A stretch of 28,196 nucleotides of DNA from NCBI GenBank assembly GCA_964349045.1, contig CAYGFI010000046.1:1-28196 (forward strand), written 5' to 3'. Numbering within the stretch: position 1 is the stretch's first letter; every line of letters starts with the position of its first letter. The notes under the pieces are model-generated. The model saw nothing but the letters and a program-made list of their open reading frames with translations. It did no database searches and had not been told where the DNA came from. Origin of the DNA: JACJXF01 sp964349045 (GTDB lineage: Bacteria > Bacteroidota > Bacteroidia > Bacteroidales > GCA-2748055). The translations under genes and the position numbers were made by a program. This document shows positions 9,026-18,391 of this stretch, in pieces.

Positions 9026-10762
9026 CTAATAATTTCTGTTTTGTTTATACAATCCTTTACTCAGTTCCATCTGCTGCCAGGGTATCGGCATATATTCATT
9101 TTTCCCTGGAACAAACATCGCATCATTGAGATATGTCCGTTTGGTTTTTTCAACCTCAAGGTATTCTGATACAGTTTCAGAAGCAACGCCCCAGCGAACA
9201 AGGTCGAAAAATCGCTGACCCTCAAGGGCCAGTTCAAGCCTGCGTTCCCATCGGAGGGCCTTCCTGGCATAATCCTGTGTCCATTGTGCGGACTGGTAAA
9301 GTTCAATTTTGTAATCCGACAGAGGATCCCCGTTTACATCTTTTAAATTCGCGGTGCTGTTTTGTGCTCTTAACCTGATTTCATTGATTACAGGTAATGC
9401 TTCATCTTCTCTTCCAAGTTCTATCAATGCTTCAGCTTTCCATAATAATACATCGGAATACCTGATAAGAATCGTATTTTTTGAACTTGACATGAATGGG
9501 GTGATTTTTTCAAAACACTCACAGAGAGGGGAAACATTTTCCTTCATGGATGAAAAAGGTCCATATATACCAGGTTGTCTTGTCCATTCCTGTTCGGTAT
9601 AAATAAGACCCGATTCGTATTTCCATGGTTTCCCGGGCATTGCAATGGTATGATCAAGCCGGGGATCCACGGTATTTACAGTGAGATCCAGGTCTGCCGA
9701 ATTAAAGCTGTCAAATAAAGGCAATCCGTCTGCCCCGGTCTTAAAGGCATTCACAAGATTCTGGCTGGGAATATGAAACCAGCAGCAGCCAAAATCATTG
9801 CTCATAGGGTTATTCAGCATGGAGGAGAAATCAAGGTTCCCGGTTGCGGTGCCATCGTCTCTTGAACGCTGAATTGCAAAGACAGACTCCTTCCCGTTTT
9901 CAAATTCCCACAAAAAGGGATAAGCAAAATCACTTACAAGCTGGAATTTCCCTGACAGGCTTACCTCATCCACCAGGTCCACTACTTCGGCCAGTTTCAG
10001 CCCATTGATGTCTACCACCTTGTATTCTTCATCCTGTTCATAAGCCTGGAAAAGAAGTACTTTTGCAAGAAATGACTTGGCTGTATATTTATTTGGTCTG
10101 CCGACGTCGTTTTGTGATTCCGGGAGATTGTCTGCAGCAGCTCTTAAATCGTTGGCTATTTTATCCCACAGCTCGTTGCTGCTGTATTGAACATTTGAAA
10201 GTTTTTCGATTTCTGCCACAGAAGCATTTTCGTCATACCATGGAATCCTGTTGTAGAGGATTTTCAGGACAAAATAGAAATGAGCTCTTAAAAACTTCAT
10301 TTCAGCAATCCGTATATCCCTTTTATCAAAATCGCCCAGCTCAATTTCGTTCAGCCTTCTCATGGCGTTGTTAATCCTGGATATGCCGATGTACTGGCGA
10401 ACCCACATTTTGTTATTCATGTCCTTCAGTGCACCCGGGGGAAATGTACTCATGTCAGGCTGAAGTGGTGCAAAAGTCTCCAGGGCATTATAAAAGAAAA
10501 TGTCTGCAGGTCCGTCTCCGCCTTTATATGCATCTCCTCCACGGAGATCACCCCATGGCCATAGCAGATTTGGCACGGAGTAATGGTCATTCCCAAGTTG
10601 TGCATATGCAGAAATTACAAGTTTTTCAACATTTTCAGGGGAGTTCAGCTGCGAATCACTAAGTATTCCCTGGGCGGGAATATCCAGAAAGTCATTACAT
10701 GAATACAAGGTAAGTATCATAGACCCCAGCAATATGCTTTTATATATATTGTTCATAGTCAT
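9026..10762 (-). CDS. SusD/RagB-family nutrient-binding lipoprotein
   Basis: This is the outer-membrane lid and binding lipoprotein that pairs with the SusC porin encoded just upstream. The signal ends in YSC with Cys22, followed by NDFLDIPAQG, the hallmark SusD N-terminus. Helical TPR-like segments follow, and the C-terminal RagB/SusD region includes RYSDVLLWKAEALIELGRED and ERRLELALEGQRFFDLVRWG, both diagnostic. It is 578 residues long, normal for the family. Two ATGs six bases apart (10762 and 10756) are possible starts; I keep the first. Only 6 nt separate it from the SusC stop, so translation is probably coupled. Fructan oligosaccharide specificity is inferred from the neighbouring GH32 and fructokinase genes. 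Confidence 0.95.
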   Translation of the reverse strand: MTMNNIYKSILLGSMILTLYSCNDFLDIPAQGILSDSQLNSPENVEKLVISAYAQLGNDHYSVPNLLWPWGDLRGGDAYKGGDGPADIFFYNALETFAPLQPDMSTFPPGALKDMNNKMWVRQYIGISRINNAMRRLNEIELGDFDKRDIRIAEMKFLRAHFYFVLKILYNRIPWYDENASVAEIEKLSNVQYSSNELWDKIANDLRAAADNLPESQNDVGRPNKYTAKSFLAKVLLFQAYEQDEEYKVVDINGLKLAEVVDLVDEVSLSGKFQLVSDFAYPFLWEFENGKESVFAIQRSRDDGTATGNLDFSSMLNNPMSNDFGCCWFHIPSQNLVNAFKTGADGLPLFDSFNSADLDLTVNTVDPRLDHTIAMPGKPWKYESGLIYTEQEWTRQPGIYGPFSSMKENVSPLCECFEKITPFMSSSKNTILIRYSDVLLWKAEALIELGREDEALPVINEIRLRAQNSTANLKDVNGDPLSDYKIELYQSAQWTQDYARKALRWERRLELALEGQRFFDLVRWGVASETVSEYLEVEKTKRTYLNDAMFVPGKNEYMPIPWQQMELSKGLYKQNRNY

Positions 10763-10768
10763 AATTTT

Positions 10769-13700
10769 TTAGAATGTCAGATTGATTCCAATCGTATACG
10801 AAGAGGGTATAGGAAACGCATAGTTGGGATTCTCAGGATCAGGCATAGTATTATTTTTATTTTTTAGTGTTACTAGGTTTTGCCCAAGAAGATAAACCCG
10901 GCCCCCCTTTACAAGAATTTTGTTAAGAAGTGATTTTGGCAGATTGTAACTGAGCTGCAGGTTTCGTAATTTAAGGTAAGAACCGGATTCTATAAAATAG
11001 GTAGAAATTCTGCCTTCATTATTATTGTCGATTGTTGTAACCTGTGGGATTGTTGAGGAAGTGTTTTCAGGGCTCCATGCATCAAGTACCCTTCGTCCCC
11101 AGTTGGTCCCGGGCCAAAGGGATGTAAAGTCAGTATATGTTTTGTATGAATTGTAAACATCCATTCCCTGGATACCCTGCAGGAACATCGAAAGAGAGAA
11201 CACCTTGTACGAAAGATCAATATTCAGACCATAGCTTAAGCGGGGATCAACCACACCAATAAATTGCTGGTCTTTGTAGTTTACTACTGTATCTCCGTTG
11301 AGATCCTTAAACCTTAAGCGGCCGATACCTTTTCCTGACTGGGCGGCATGGTTATTAACCTCATCCTGGTTCTGGAAAATGCCATCACTAACGTACCCGT
11401 AAAGTGAATTGACTGACTGTCCGAGGATGACATCACTGGTAAGGTCGGATCTTGATTCGTTCGGCATCATACTGGTTAATGGAATTCTTAAGGTCAGCTC
11501 TTCCGGCATATCGGCAACTTCGTTTTTGAGGCTTGCCATGTTAGCAGAGATATTAATAGAGAAATCCCCAAAAGATTTGTCATAACTCATAACTAATTCA
11601 AGTCCTTTATTACGTATCATCCCGCCATTGACATACTGAAATCCGGCTTCACCAACTGCTGCAGGTAATGACCTGAGATACAGGAGGTCTTTTGTTTCCT
11701 TAATATAATAATCTGCAGACCCTGAGAAATTTTTAAGGAATGAAAAGTCAACCCCAATATTTGTCTGTGTGGTCGTTTCCCATTTCAGATCGTCGTTTCC
11801 CTGCTGAGTGGTTATAAAGCCGGATAAAAGTTGCCCCTGGTCCATCCCTGAAATATCATAGGCAGTGCCCAGCGCTGGCAGGTATACCGGAGGATTCGGA
11901 TTGTCCCATATAGGATCTTCTTTACCATAAGCAACCCTGTAAATATTGTAAATGGCGTTATCGGGAATTCCATCCTGACTCCCGTTTTGTCCCCAGCTTG
12001 CCCTGAACTTGACATATAAAGGGATGGTAATATTATCCTTAATAAAACTTTCTTCAGTAATTCTCCAGCCTACAGATGCTGCTGGAAAATCTGCATACCT
12101 GTTGTTCTTACCAAAGCGGCGTGAACCGTCATGACGGTAGGTAAATGAAGCCAGGTATTTTTCGGAATAACTGTAGTTAATCTGTCCGAAAATGGATTCG
12201 AGTCCCGACTGGCTTCCGGAGCCATTATTTAATTGGGTTGTACTTCCCGATCCCAGATAAGTAAAGTTAAAATCTTCACTCACATAACCTTCGCGAGATG
12301 CATCAAACCACTGGCTGCTGTATTTTATGCGTTCGAAACCGGCAAGGGTATTGAATTTGTTTTTGCCTAGATCAACGATCCAGTTGGCTGTATTTGTCCA
12401 GATCCAGTTTCCACCTATGCTTGTATTATTCCTTACAGTAGCATCCGGCTCAACAAGGAATCCTGACCTGTAGCTTTTCTGGAGCTGACGGGCATAATAC
12501 ATACTGTAATCGATTCCAAAACTGGATTTCAGTACGAGGTTTTTAATAGGTTCAGCTGATATAAAGGCATTTCCAAATGGACGTACATAATTGTAATGGT
12601 TCTGCCTGTTATCTTCGATAAGACGAACCGGATTTTGCCTGTCAGTCATACCGGATGCAGGTCCGCCCCAGCCACCGGTTTCAGTGTAAACAGGAACAAT
12701 AGGCTGCTGAACCAGAGAGTTGAAAAGGATATCAGATGCATTCACCATATTCTCCCGCTGATACGACATAGTAAAATTCTCCCCGATTTTCACCTTGTTA
12801 TTGAAGAGTCCGAACTCAGAATTAAAACGAGTATTAAATCTCTTAAAATTGGTGCTTTTCACAATTCCGTCATTATCATAATATCCAAGTGAAAACAGGT
12901 ACTTTTTATTCTCCTCTCCGCTTGAAATGCTGAGGTTATATGAACTCTGGAATGAAGGCTGTGAAACTTCTTCAAACCACCTTGTATCGGCAGGTTTCAT
13001 GGTTTTAGCAGCATCGATATATTCAGGTAGGTTAATAGCGCCCAGGATTGGGTTATTTAAATCGCCGTTCCAGACATATTTATAGATTGGGCTTATCGGG
13101 TTCAAGTGATCGTTGACGGATGCCTGCCAGAAAACTAGTCCTCTTTCGTGTGTATTAAGCGGATCCAGCTTTGTGTTGTACCTCTGGTATGTATGATCAG
13201 CACTGAATTCGACTTTAGTGCCTTTCTGATTTGCATTTTTCGTGGTGATAATTATTACCCCGTTACCAGCTCTTGAACCATAAATACTTGCCGAGGACGC
13301 ATCTTTCAGGATCTGGATGGATTCAATATCAGATGCATTTAGTTCATGCATACCCGCTTTTGATGGGATGCCATCGATCACAAACAGCGGATCATTATTA
13401 TTAATTGTTCCTGTACCCCTTATCCTGATGGTGGCAGCGGAACCTGGAGAACCGTCAGTTATTACAATTACTCCGGGTACCCTTCCCTGTATATTTTTTA
13501 TGATATTTCCGGTTGGTAAATCTTTTACTTCACCAAGGTCAACAACCGAAACCGCACCTGTAAGATCAGTTTTCTTCATTGAGGTGTAACCAACCACTAC
13601 CAGTTCATCAAGCTGTTCATTGGCAGAATACATGATGATACTGAGAAAACTGTTATTCTCTTTTCCGGTAACGGGTACTTCCTGGCTTTTAAAGCCCACA

Positions 13701-13939
13701 TATGAAAGAACCAGCGTTGCTAAAGGGGATACGGTGATCGAGAATTTACCTGAGATATCGGATATGGAACCATTCGTGGTTCCCTTTTCAACAATATTCA
13801 CCCCGATAAGCAGATTGTTATTTTCATCCGTAACAGTTCCTGTGAGCATAATGGATTGACTAAACACCCCCGGAACCAGGAAAAAGAGAAATCCTGTTAC
13901 TAGAAACAGAAATTTGAATTTTGTAAGCTTGATGTTCAT
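10769..13939 (-). CDS. SusC/RagA-family TonB-dependent outer-membrane transporter
   Basis: This 1056-residue beta-barrel imports oligosaccharides across the outer membrane using TonB energy. Domains in order are: signal peptide (about 1-27), a carboxypeptidase-regulatory-like beta-sandwich (31-105: LTGTVTDENN to VLSYVGFKSQEV), a TonB-box-like DELVVVGYT near 111-119, a plug domain (about 120-235, with GRVPGVIV, IRIRGTGT, DPLFVIDGIP and IYGSRAGNGVIIITTK), and a long barrel ending in SSYTIGINLTF with a terminal aromatic residue. It starts 12 nt after the fructokinase stop and is followed by SusD. The pairing marks this as a polysaccharide utilisation locus. Likely cargo is fructo-oligosaccharides released by the T9SS-exported GH32 enzyme; that is context inference. 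Confidence 0.96.
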   Translation of the reverse strand: MNIKLTKFKFLFLVTGFLFFLVPGVFSQSIMLTGTVTDENNNLLIGVNIVEKGTTNGSISDISGKFSITVSPLATLVLSYVGFKSQEVPVTGKENNSFLSIIMYSANEQLDELVVVGYTSMKKTDLTGAVSVVDLGEVKDLPTGNIIKNIQGRVPGVIVITDGSPGSAATIRIRGTGTINNNDPLFVIDGIPSKAGMHELNASDIESIQILKDASSASIYGSRAGNGVIIITTKNANQKGTKVEFSADHTYQRYNTKLDPLNTHERGLVFWQASVNDHLNPISPIYKYVWNGDLNNPILGAINLPEYIDAAKTMKPADTRWFEEVSQPSFQSSYNLSISSGEENKKYLFSLGYYDNDGIVKSTNFKRFNTRFNSEFGLFNNKVKIGENFTMSYQRENMVNASDILFNSLVQQPIVPVYTETGGWGGPASGMTDRQNPVRLIEDNRQNHYNYVRPFGNAFISAEPIKNLVLKSSFGIDYSMYYARQLQKSYRSGFLVEPDATVRNNTSIGGNWIWTNTANWIVDLGKNKFNTLAGFERIKYSSQWFDASREGYVSEDFNFTYLGSGSTTQLNNGSGSQSGLESIFGQINYSYSEKYLASFTYRHDGSRRFGKNNRYADFPAASVGWRITEESFIKDNITIPLYVKFRASWGQNGSQDGIPDNAIYNIYRVAYGKEDPIWDNPNPPVYLPALGTAYDISGMDQGQLLSGFITTQQGNDDLKWETTTQTNIGVDFSFLKNFSGSADYYIKETKDLLYLRSLPAAVGEAGFQYVNGGMIRNKGLELVMSYDKSFGDFSINISANMASLKNEVADMPEELTLRIPLTSMMPNESRSDLTSDVILGQSVNSLYGYVSDGIFQNQDEVNNHAAQSGKGIGRLRFKDLNGDTVVNYKDQQFIGVVDPRLSYGLNIDLSYKVFSLSMFLQGIQGMDVYNSYKTYTDFTSLWPGTNWGRRVLDAWSPENTSSTIPQVTTIDNNNEGRISTYFIESGSYLKLRNLQLSYNLPKSLLNKILVKGGRVYLLGQNLVTLKNKNNTMPDPENPNYAFPIPSSYTIGINLTF

Positions 13940-13951
13940 TAGGGTTATTAT

Positions 13952-14851
13952 TTAAAGGGAGTTATTTATTATTGTCTTAATATCTTCTGCCCTGTATGAA
14001 GGTGTTGCGCCGAACCTTGATGCCACAAGTGCCCCAGTTGCAGAAGCAAATTCGAGAGAGTTTTTAACCGATTCTTCATTTAAAAGAGAAGAAATAAGTC
14101 CTGCAAGAAATGCATCACCGGTGCCGATTGTGTCGGCTACTTCAACTTTAAAACCCGGATGTTCATAAAAACTATGATCTGAATAAATGATTGCCCCGTT
14201 TTCTCCTCTTGTAACACAAACCATTTCAAGATTATACTTTAATGCAATCCATTCCATCAATTCAGAATCATTAACCGAACTTTTTTCGTCCCAGGAGGCA
14301 ATTATGTGAAGTTCGTCCTGGTTCAGCTTGGCAATATCGGCATAATTAAGGAGTTCCCTGACAATTGCCGGATTTGTATATGGAAGGCGGATGTTAACAT
14401 CAATAATTTTTATAGCTTCCTTTGTAAGAGTATTTATGATTGTCGCACGACTTGATCTGTTTCTTGATGCCAGTGTCCCGTAAACAATTACACCTGCATT
14501 TACAGATAGATTTTTAAGATCGGAAGTAAATTTCAAAGCATCCCATGCCACCGGTTCCTTGATTTCAAAAGTAGCATTTCCCTTTTCATTCAGTTTTACA
14601 ATAACTTCACTCGTCGGTAAAGATTCATCAATCTGGATGTAGCTTGTATTGAGTCCCGTATTTTCAATGAATTCAATAAGTTCCATTCCATTCTGATCAT
14701 TTCCGACTCCGCTAACTATATTGACACTGTTGCCCTGCCGGGTAAGATGCAGTGCAACATTAAGAGGAGCCCCTCCCGGTTTCCGGTTTCCCGGCATAAC
14801 ATCCCAGAGGGCTTCACCAATGCAGAGAATATTTTTATTCGGAAACTTCAT
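13952..14851 (-). CDS. PfkB-family carbohydrate kinase, probable fructokinase
   Basis: This 299-residue cytosolic kinase would phosphorylate fructose with ATP to feed glycolysis. PfkB features are present: the N-terminal ILCIGEALWDVMPGNRKPGGAPLNVALHLTRQG with the di-Gly sugar-binding motif, and the C-terminal DTIGTGDAFLAG with the catalytic base Asp246 and anion hole. GEALWDxxP and GGAPLNVA are typical of bacterial fructokinases rather than ribokinases. It lies 9 nt after the sugar porter gene and 12 nt before susC-like, so it is part of the operon. The same combination of kinase, permease, SusCD and GH32 is known from the B. thetaiotaomicron levan locus. Specificity for fructose is strongly suggested, not proven. 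Confidence 0.9.
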   Translation of the reverse strand: MKFPNKNILCIGEALWDVMPGNRKPGGAPLNVALHLTRQGNSVNIVSGVGNDQNGMELIEFIENTGLNTSYIQIDESLPTSEVIVKLNEKGNATFEIKEPVAWDALKFTSDLKNLSVNAGVIVYGTLASRNRSSRATIINTLTKEAIKIIDVNIRLPYTNPAIVRELLNYADIAKLNQDELHIIASWDEKSSVNDSELMEWIALKYNLEMVCVTRGENGAIIYSDHSFYEHPGFKVEVADTIGTGDAFLAGLISSLLNEESVKNSLEFASATGALVASRFGATPSYRAEDIKTIINNSL

Positions 14852-14860
14852 TTGTTTCTT

Positions 14861-16201
14861 TTATAATTTTCCGGTTGATATTTCATTTTGTATCTGCTCC
14901 AGCGATTTTCCCTTGGTTTCCGGCAGGAATTTCCAGGCAAAAATCAAATGCAGGACCATCATCAATGAGAAGAATGCAAATGAGTTTCCTCCTCCTATAA
15001 GTTTTGAGTTTGCGGCAACAGGGAATATCCATGAAATAATTGCAGCCATGATCCAATGTGTGAAACTTCCCAGTGCCTGACCTTTAGCTCTAACTTTATT
15101 CGGGAAAATCTCAGAAATAAACACCCATATCACTGCCCCCTGCGAGTAGGCAAAGAATGCTATGAAACCTACAAGGTAGAACATCATGCTGTAGCTTCCG
15201 AAGTTCTGGGTGTAAAACGACCTGGCAATCATCCCAAGGAAAAATATCATCCCGAATGAACCGATAATAAGAAGTTTTTTCCTTCCGAACCTGTCGATTG
15301 TAAATAGTGCAAGTATAGTAAAGACCATGTTTGTTACTCCAATAGCAACAGACTGCAAAAGTGCCGTATCATGCCCAAGACCCGTCATTTCGAAGATTCT
15401 TGGTGCATAATACATTATGGCATTTATACCGGATATCTGGTTGAAAACTGCCAGCAATACAGTTGTAATAATTGGCAAACTATATTTCTTTTTGAAGAGG
15501 GAATCGTTTTCCAGCTTATCCCCATTTTGAAGGGAAGTCTGGATTTCAAGAATCACATTTTTATAATCCGGGTTACCGACTCTTTTAAGAACTTCTTCAG
15601 CCTCTTCGTTTTTGTGATGCATTACAAGCCATCTGGGACTTCTTGGAATCGTGAAAAGGAGGAAAAAGAAAAGGCCGGCAGGAATAGCCTGGACACCAAG
15701 CATCCATCTCCATGAATCTGTAATGTCAAACTGGGCTATTACGTAGTTTGAAAGAAAAGCAATCAGGATACCTGTTACAACATTGAATTGTTGCAATGCA
15801 ACAAGACGTCCTCTTATCTTTGCAGGGGATATTTCCGCTATATACATAGGTGACATTACCGATGCGCCTCCAACTGCAAGTCCGCCAAGAAATCTTGATA
15901 TAATAAAGAAATACCAGTTATGTGCCAGAGCACTACCAAGCGCAGAGATTGTATAAAAAACAGCAATAACAATTAATACCTTCTTCCTACCATATTTATC
16001 ACCCGGAAGACCTACTAATAAGGAACCGAGGATTGTACCTATTAGTGCAGATGCAACCGTAAATCCAAGACTCCATTTGCTAAGGTTGAAAACAGATTCA
16101 AGAGCTGATGTTGTTCCGGATATTACAGCGGTATCGAAACCAAAAAGGAATCCACCGAGTGCGACAATAAGTGTAATACGGATAAGGCTTGATTTGTTCA
16201 T
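14861..16201 (-). CDS. MFS sugar porter, probable fructose importer
   Basis: This inner-membrane transporter of the sugar-porter family has 12 predicted helices and 446 residues from ATG 16201. An upstream TTG at 16225 would add eight residues but lies in the promoter -7 box, so I reject it. Family signatures are GDKYGRKK between helices 2 and 3, RFLGGLAVGG, PMYIAEISPAKIRGRL, PRSPRWLV (Arg in place of the usual Glu), QISGINAIMYYAP, DRFGRKKLL and the closing PETKGKSLEQI. It is the first gene of the fructan operon, followed by the fructokinase, so it would bring free fructose from the periplasm into the cell by H+ symport. The substrate is inferred from the kinase and GH32 context. Confidence 0.92.
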   Translation of the reverse strand: MNKSSLIRITLIVALGGFLFGFDTAVISGTTSALESVFNLSKWSLGFTVASALIGTILGSLLVGLPGDKYGRKKVLIVIAVFYTISALGSALAHNWYFFIISRFLGGLAVGGASVMSPMYIAEISPAKIRGRLVALQQFNVVTGILIAFLSNYVIAQFDITDSWRWMLGVQAIPAGLFFFLLFTIPRSPRWLVMHHKNEEAEEVLKRVGNPDYKNVILEIQTSLQNGDKLENDSLFKKKYSLPIITTVLLAVFNQISGINAIMYYAPRIFEMTGLGHDTALLQSVAIGVTNMVFTILALFTIDRFGRKKLLIIGSFGMIFFLGMIARSFYTQNFGSYSMMFYLVGFIAFFAYSQGAVIWVFISEIFPNKVRAKGQALGSFTHWIMAAIISWIFPVAANSKLIGGGNSFAFFSLMMVLHLIFAWKFLPETKGKSLEQIQNEISTGKL

Positions 16202-16222
16202 TGAATGTTTAATTGATTGATA

Positions 16223-16230
16223 CAAATCTA
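16223..16230 (-). promoter_or_regulatory. -7 promoter element of the fructan operon
   Basis: On the minus strand this reads TAGATTTG, an exact match to TAnnTTTG, 21 nt before the chosen ATG of the sugar porter. No convincing -33 TTTG lies about 20 nt further upstream, as expected for a promoter that depends on an activator such as the nearby hybrid regulator. It is the only such match I found close to a gene start on this strand of the operon. Confidence 0.55.
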
Positions 16231-16259
16231 GTCTACCGGTAAAAAATCACTTAGCAGTC

Positions 16260-16291
16260 ATGTTACATTTATAATCACTCAGGTTACATTT
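16260..16291 (-). promoter_or_regulatory. paired direct repeats, candidate activator sites of the fructan operon
   Basis: GTTACATTT occurs at 16262-16270 and again at 16283-16291 (minus strand: AAATGTAAC), with a 21-bp start-to-start distance, two helical turns. Relative to the inferred start site downstream of the -7 box they centre near -47 and -68, where an AraC-type activator would touch RNA polymerase. Binding by the window's hybrid regulator is inference. Confidence 0.5.
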
Positions 16292-16320
16292 TCAGGTAAT
16301 TATAATGGAATTCCTTCATT

Positions 16321-16347
16321 TGTAACATGTATTGTACATATGTTACT
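16321..16347. promoter_or_regulatory. inverted pair of the same half-site
   Basis: GTAACAT (16322-16328) and ATGTTAC (16340-16346) are inverted copies of the GTTACAT half-site found at 16262 and 16283. Between them lies the small palindrome ATGTA-TTG-TACAT (16327-16339). The pair is about 100-120 bp upstream of the fructan promoter, and may be a distal site for the same activator or for a repressor. Confidence 0.45.
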
Positions 16348-16445
16348 TGATTAATCAGAATTTCCGTCTTAATTTCTTTACACGGTGGAATAATGTGAAT
16401 GGATAGTAAGAAGCAAATGAACTAATATTGATCCTTTATTATATA

Positions 16446-17066
16446 CTATTCCATCAATTTAATCCCCTCCATCGCAGAGGATCCAGTTGGGGTATTCAAT
16501 AGTGCCTTATTAAACAATACTTTAGCTTCGCGGTACTTTTTCAACTGGAAATTGGTCCAGGCATACATCACCAGGCCATCATAGTCGAAGGGATAGAGGT
16601 TTACCACTTTCTCAAAATATTTCTCTGCTCTTATGTAGTCTTTCTGTCCATAAAAAATTAACCCGAGCCGGTGCATGGCAATGGTATTATTTGGAGCAAT
16701 TTCCAGGATTTTTTCGTACTGGGAAATAACTGAACTCCAGTTTCCCATGGCCGATTGGGGCAACACAATTCCAAACCTGGGTTCAATGGCAAATGGTTTT
16801 AACAGGATGGCTTTGTTATAATAACTTTGCGCATCGCTGAATAAGCCGGAAGAATACATGAGCCAGCCCAACCTCAGATTTACCTCATAAGAATTCTCGA
16901 CATAAACATTTTTAAGATCGAGTATTGCTTCTGCAAGGTTTCCGGAAGCCTCATGCAGGTAACTGTTCTGAAAACCTTCAAGCGTTTTCTCATAATCCTG
17001 GGTAAATCCATTAAGCGATAAAAGACTAATGAATAATACTATACTGAATTTCTTTAAAGTTTCCAT
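16446..17066 (-). CDS. exported tetratricopeptide-repeat protein
   Basis: This 206-residue protein has a signal peptide (about 1-22, ending GFTQ) and at least four TPR-type helical repeats, for example LGWLMYSSGLFSDAQSYYNKAILLKP, the repeat around 125-160 (RLGLIFYGQKDYIRAEKYFEKVV) and the last around 165-200. No enzymatic motif is visible. It overlaps the end of the upstream outer-membrane protein gene by 13 bp, so translation is coupled. It is the last gene of the three-gene envelope unit. A scaffold or adaptor role in the periplasm is the likeliest reading; TPR repeats at the N-terminus of its upstream neighbour suggest the two arose together or work together. Confidence 0.8.
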   Translation of the reverse strand: METLKKFSIVLFISLLSLNGFTQDYEKTLEGFQNSYLHEASGNLAEAILDLKNVYVENSYEVNLRLGWLMYSSGLFSDAQSYYNKAILLKPFAIEPRFGIVLPQSAMGNWSSVISQYEKILEIAPNNTIAMHRLGLIFYGQKDYIRAEKYFEKVVNLYPFDYDGLVMYAWTNFQLKKYREAKVLFNKALLNTPTGSSAMEGIKLME

Positions 17067-18391
17067 GATAGTCCTATTGTATAAGATTGATATTTAATTG
17101 TTTTATGATTTTCTGTTTCGAAAACATCCTCAACGGGAACAAACATTGATTCCGAAGAGTAATACCTGTATGATGCAAAAAGGGAAATGCCGGATTTATA
17201 ATAAGGAAATATAAGATTAACATTCCCCAGGCTATTGTATAATTCGAGGCTGTTATATATCAGTTCCGAGAACGGGTCGTAAAAATTCGAAAAGCCTCCA
17301 ATTGTTGCTCCTCCCTCTATCCATAGTTGTTTTATGGGTCTGAAGCCAACCAGGTAAGACTGTATAAACTGCTGAATACCGGAATCATTTTGCTTCTGAC
17401 TGTGCAAATATCCGCTTGCCGTTAAATATAGATTGAGGTTCGACATTGGAAAAACATTTAGTGAGATTGCGACTGTGTTCTGAAAAGAGAGATTCAGGTT
17501 GGAATGCGATCCGGCAAGTGATACCTTTACTATTCCGGATCGTATGCCTCCCTTAATACCAAATGCTGTTTCCTTATGTGTATTGTAGGTAAATACATTC
17601 CTGTTTTTTCCACTCCCTGTTCCGTATTCATAAAACACAGGGATCCTGTAATTAATATATGAAAAAACCGGAGTCAGGGTAAATCCTGTTATTGGTGTTA
17701 TATCGGCTCCTATGTGATAGTTAAATTGACGGATCACTTGTGATTCCGAGATATATGGTATTGAATTAACTACAGCAAATGCATATTCATCCTTGTAAAG
17801 CAAATTTGCCGAATGCCGGAGGATTATGCTTTTACTGATGCTGTGACTCAGCTGGAAATTAAAATTTGTAAAACTGTTCGGTAAAATCTGCCTTCCCTCA
17901 TAAAGCGTCGGTGCCGACAGGTTAATATCCTCTTTAAGAGAAGATACCGCTCCTGTTCCAAAAGTTGTGTAAAAGCCAAGATTGGTAATACGCCTTGTAT
18001 TTTCTTTTTTCAAATAAGTTTTTAAAGCAGGTGTAAACTTAGTTGTCAATTTTTCCGCGTCGTTATCTCGTGCAGTGTACCGATAGCAATAGTATAAGAA
18101 TTCAAGAGCTATTGCATCATTGTTGCTGAATTCAAGAGCTTTCCTGTAATGAGGTATAGCTAATCCATAGCGGCTTTTCATAAAAAACGCATAACCCATT
18201 CGGAGACGCAGATAATAGTAATCGACACCGCTCTCAAGCGCCATGTTTCCAACTTCTATTATCCGGTTCCAGTCGCTGTTCAGATAAGCCCGGTAGGTTG
18301 ATGTGTCTGCCTCGATAAATGAAACAGATTTCTGACCCAGCGCCAGATTCAGGGGGACTACAAAGAATATGATTGTAATAAAGGTCTTCAT
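17054..18391 (-). CDS. TPR plus outer-membrane beta-barrel protein
   Basis: The 445-residue protein has a signal peptide (about 1-19, NLALGQ), then two to three TPR-like repeats (about 30-135, including GYAFFMKSRYGLAIPHYRKALEF). From about 150 to the end it shows alternating hydrophobic/polar strands of a beta-barrel, with many Tyr and Phe, closing with YQSYTIGLSWKL. I recognise no named family. The start ATG overlaps the stop of the transporter-peptidase fusion (ATGA), and the downstream TPR gene overlaps it by 13 bp, so the three are one translational unit. A barrel with periplasmic TPR repeats could be a channel or a docking protein. Its function is unknown. Confidence 0.75.
   Translation of the reverse strand: MKTFITIIFFVVPLNLALGQKSVSFIEADTSTYRAYLNSDWNRIIEVGNMALESGVDYYYLRLRMGYAFFMKSRYGLAIPHYRKALEFSNNDAIALEFLYYCYRYTARDNDAEKLTTKFTPALKTYLKKENTRRITNLGFYTTFGTGAVSSLKEDINLSAPTLYEGRQILPNSFTNFNFQLSHSISKSIILRHSANLLYKDEYAFAVVNSIPYISESQVIRQFNYHIGADITPITGFTLTPVFSYINYRIPVFYEYGTGSGKNRNVFTYNTHKETAFGIKGGIRSGIVKVSLAGSHSNLNLSFQNTVAISLNVFPMSNLNLYLTASGYLHSQKQNDSGIQQFIQSYLVGFRPIKQLWIEGGATIGGFSNFYDPFSELIYNSLELYNSLGNVNLIFPYYKSGISLFASYRYYSSESMFVPVEDVFETENHKTIKYQSYTIGLSWKL

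Noticed and set aside
12596..12892. Plus-strand frame antisense to the SusC-like gene
   Set aside because: It has no family resemblance and lies wholly within a well-supported transporter gene; other antisense frames in the window were rejected for the same reason.
16202..16225. TTG-initiated N-terminal extension of the sugar porter
   Set aside because: It overlaps the -7 promoter box, and the ATG at 16201 begins the conserved first helix.
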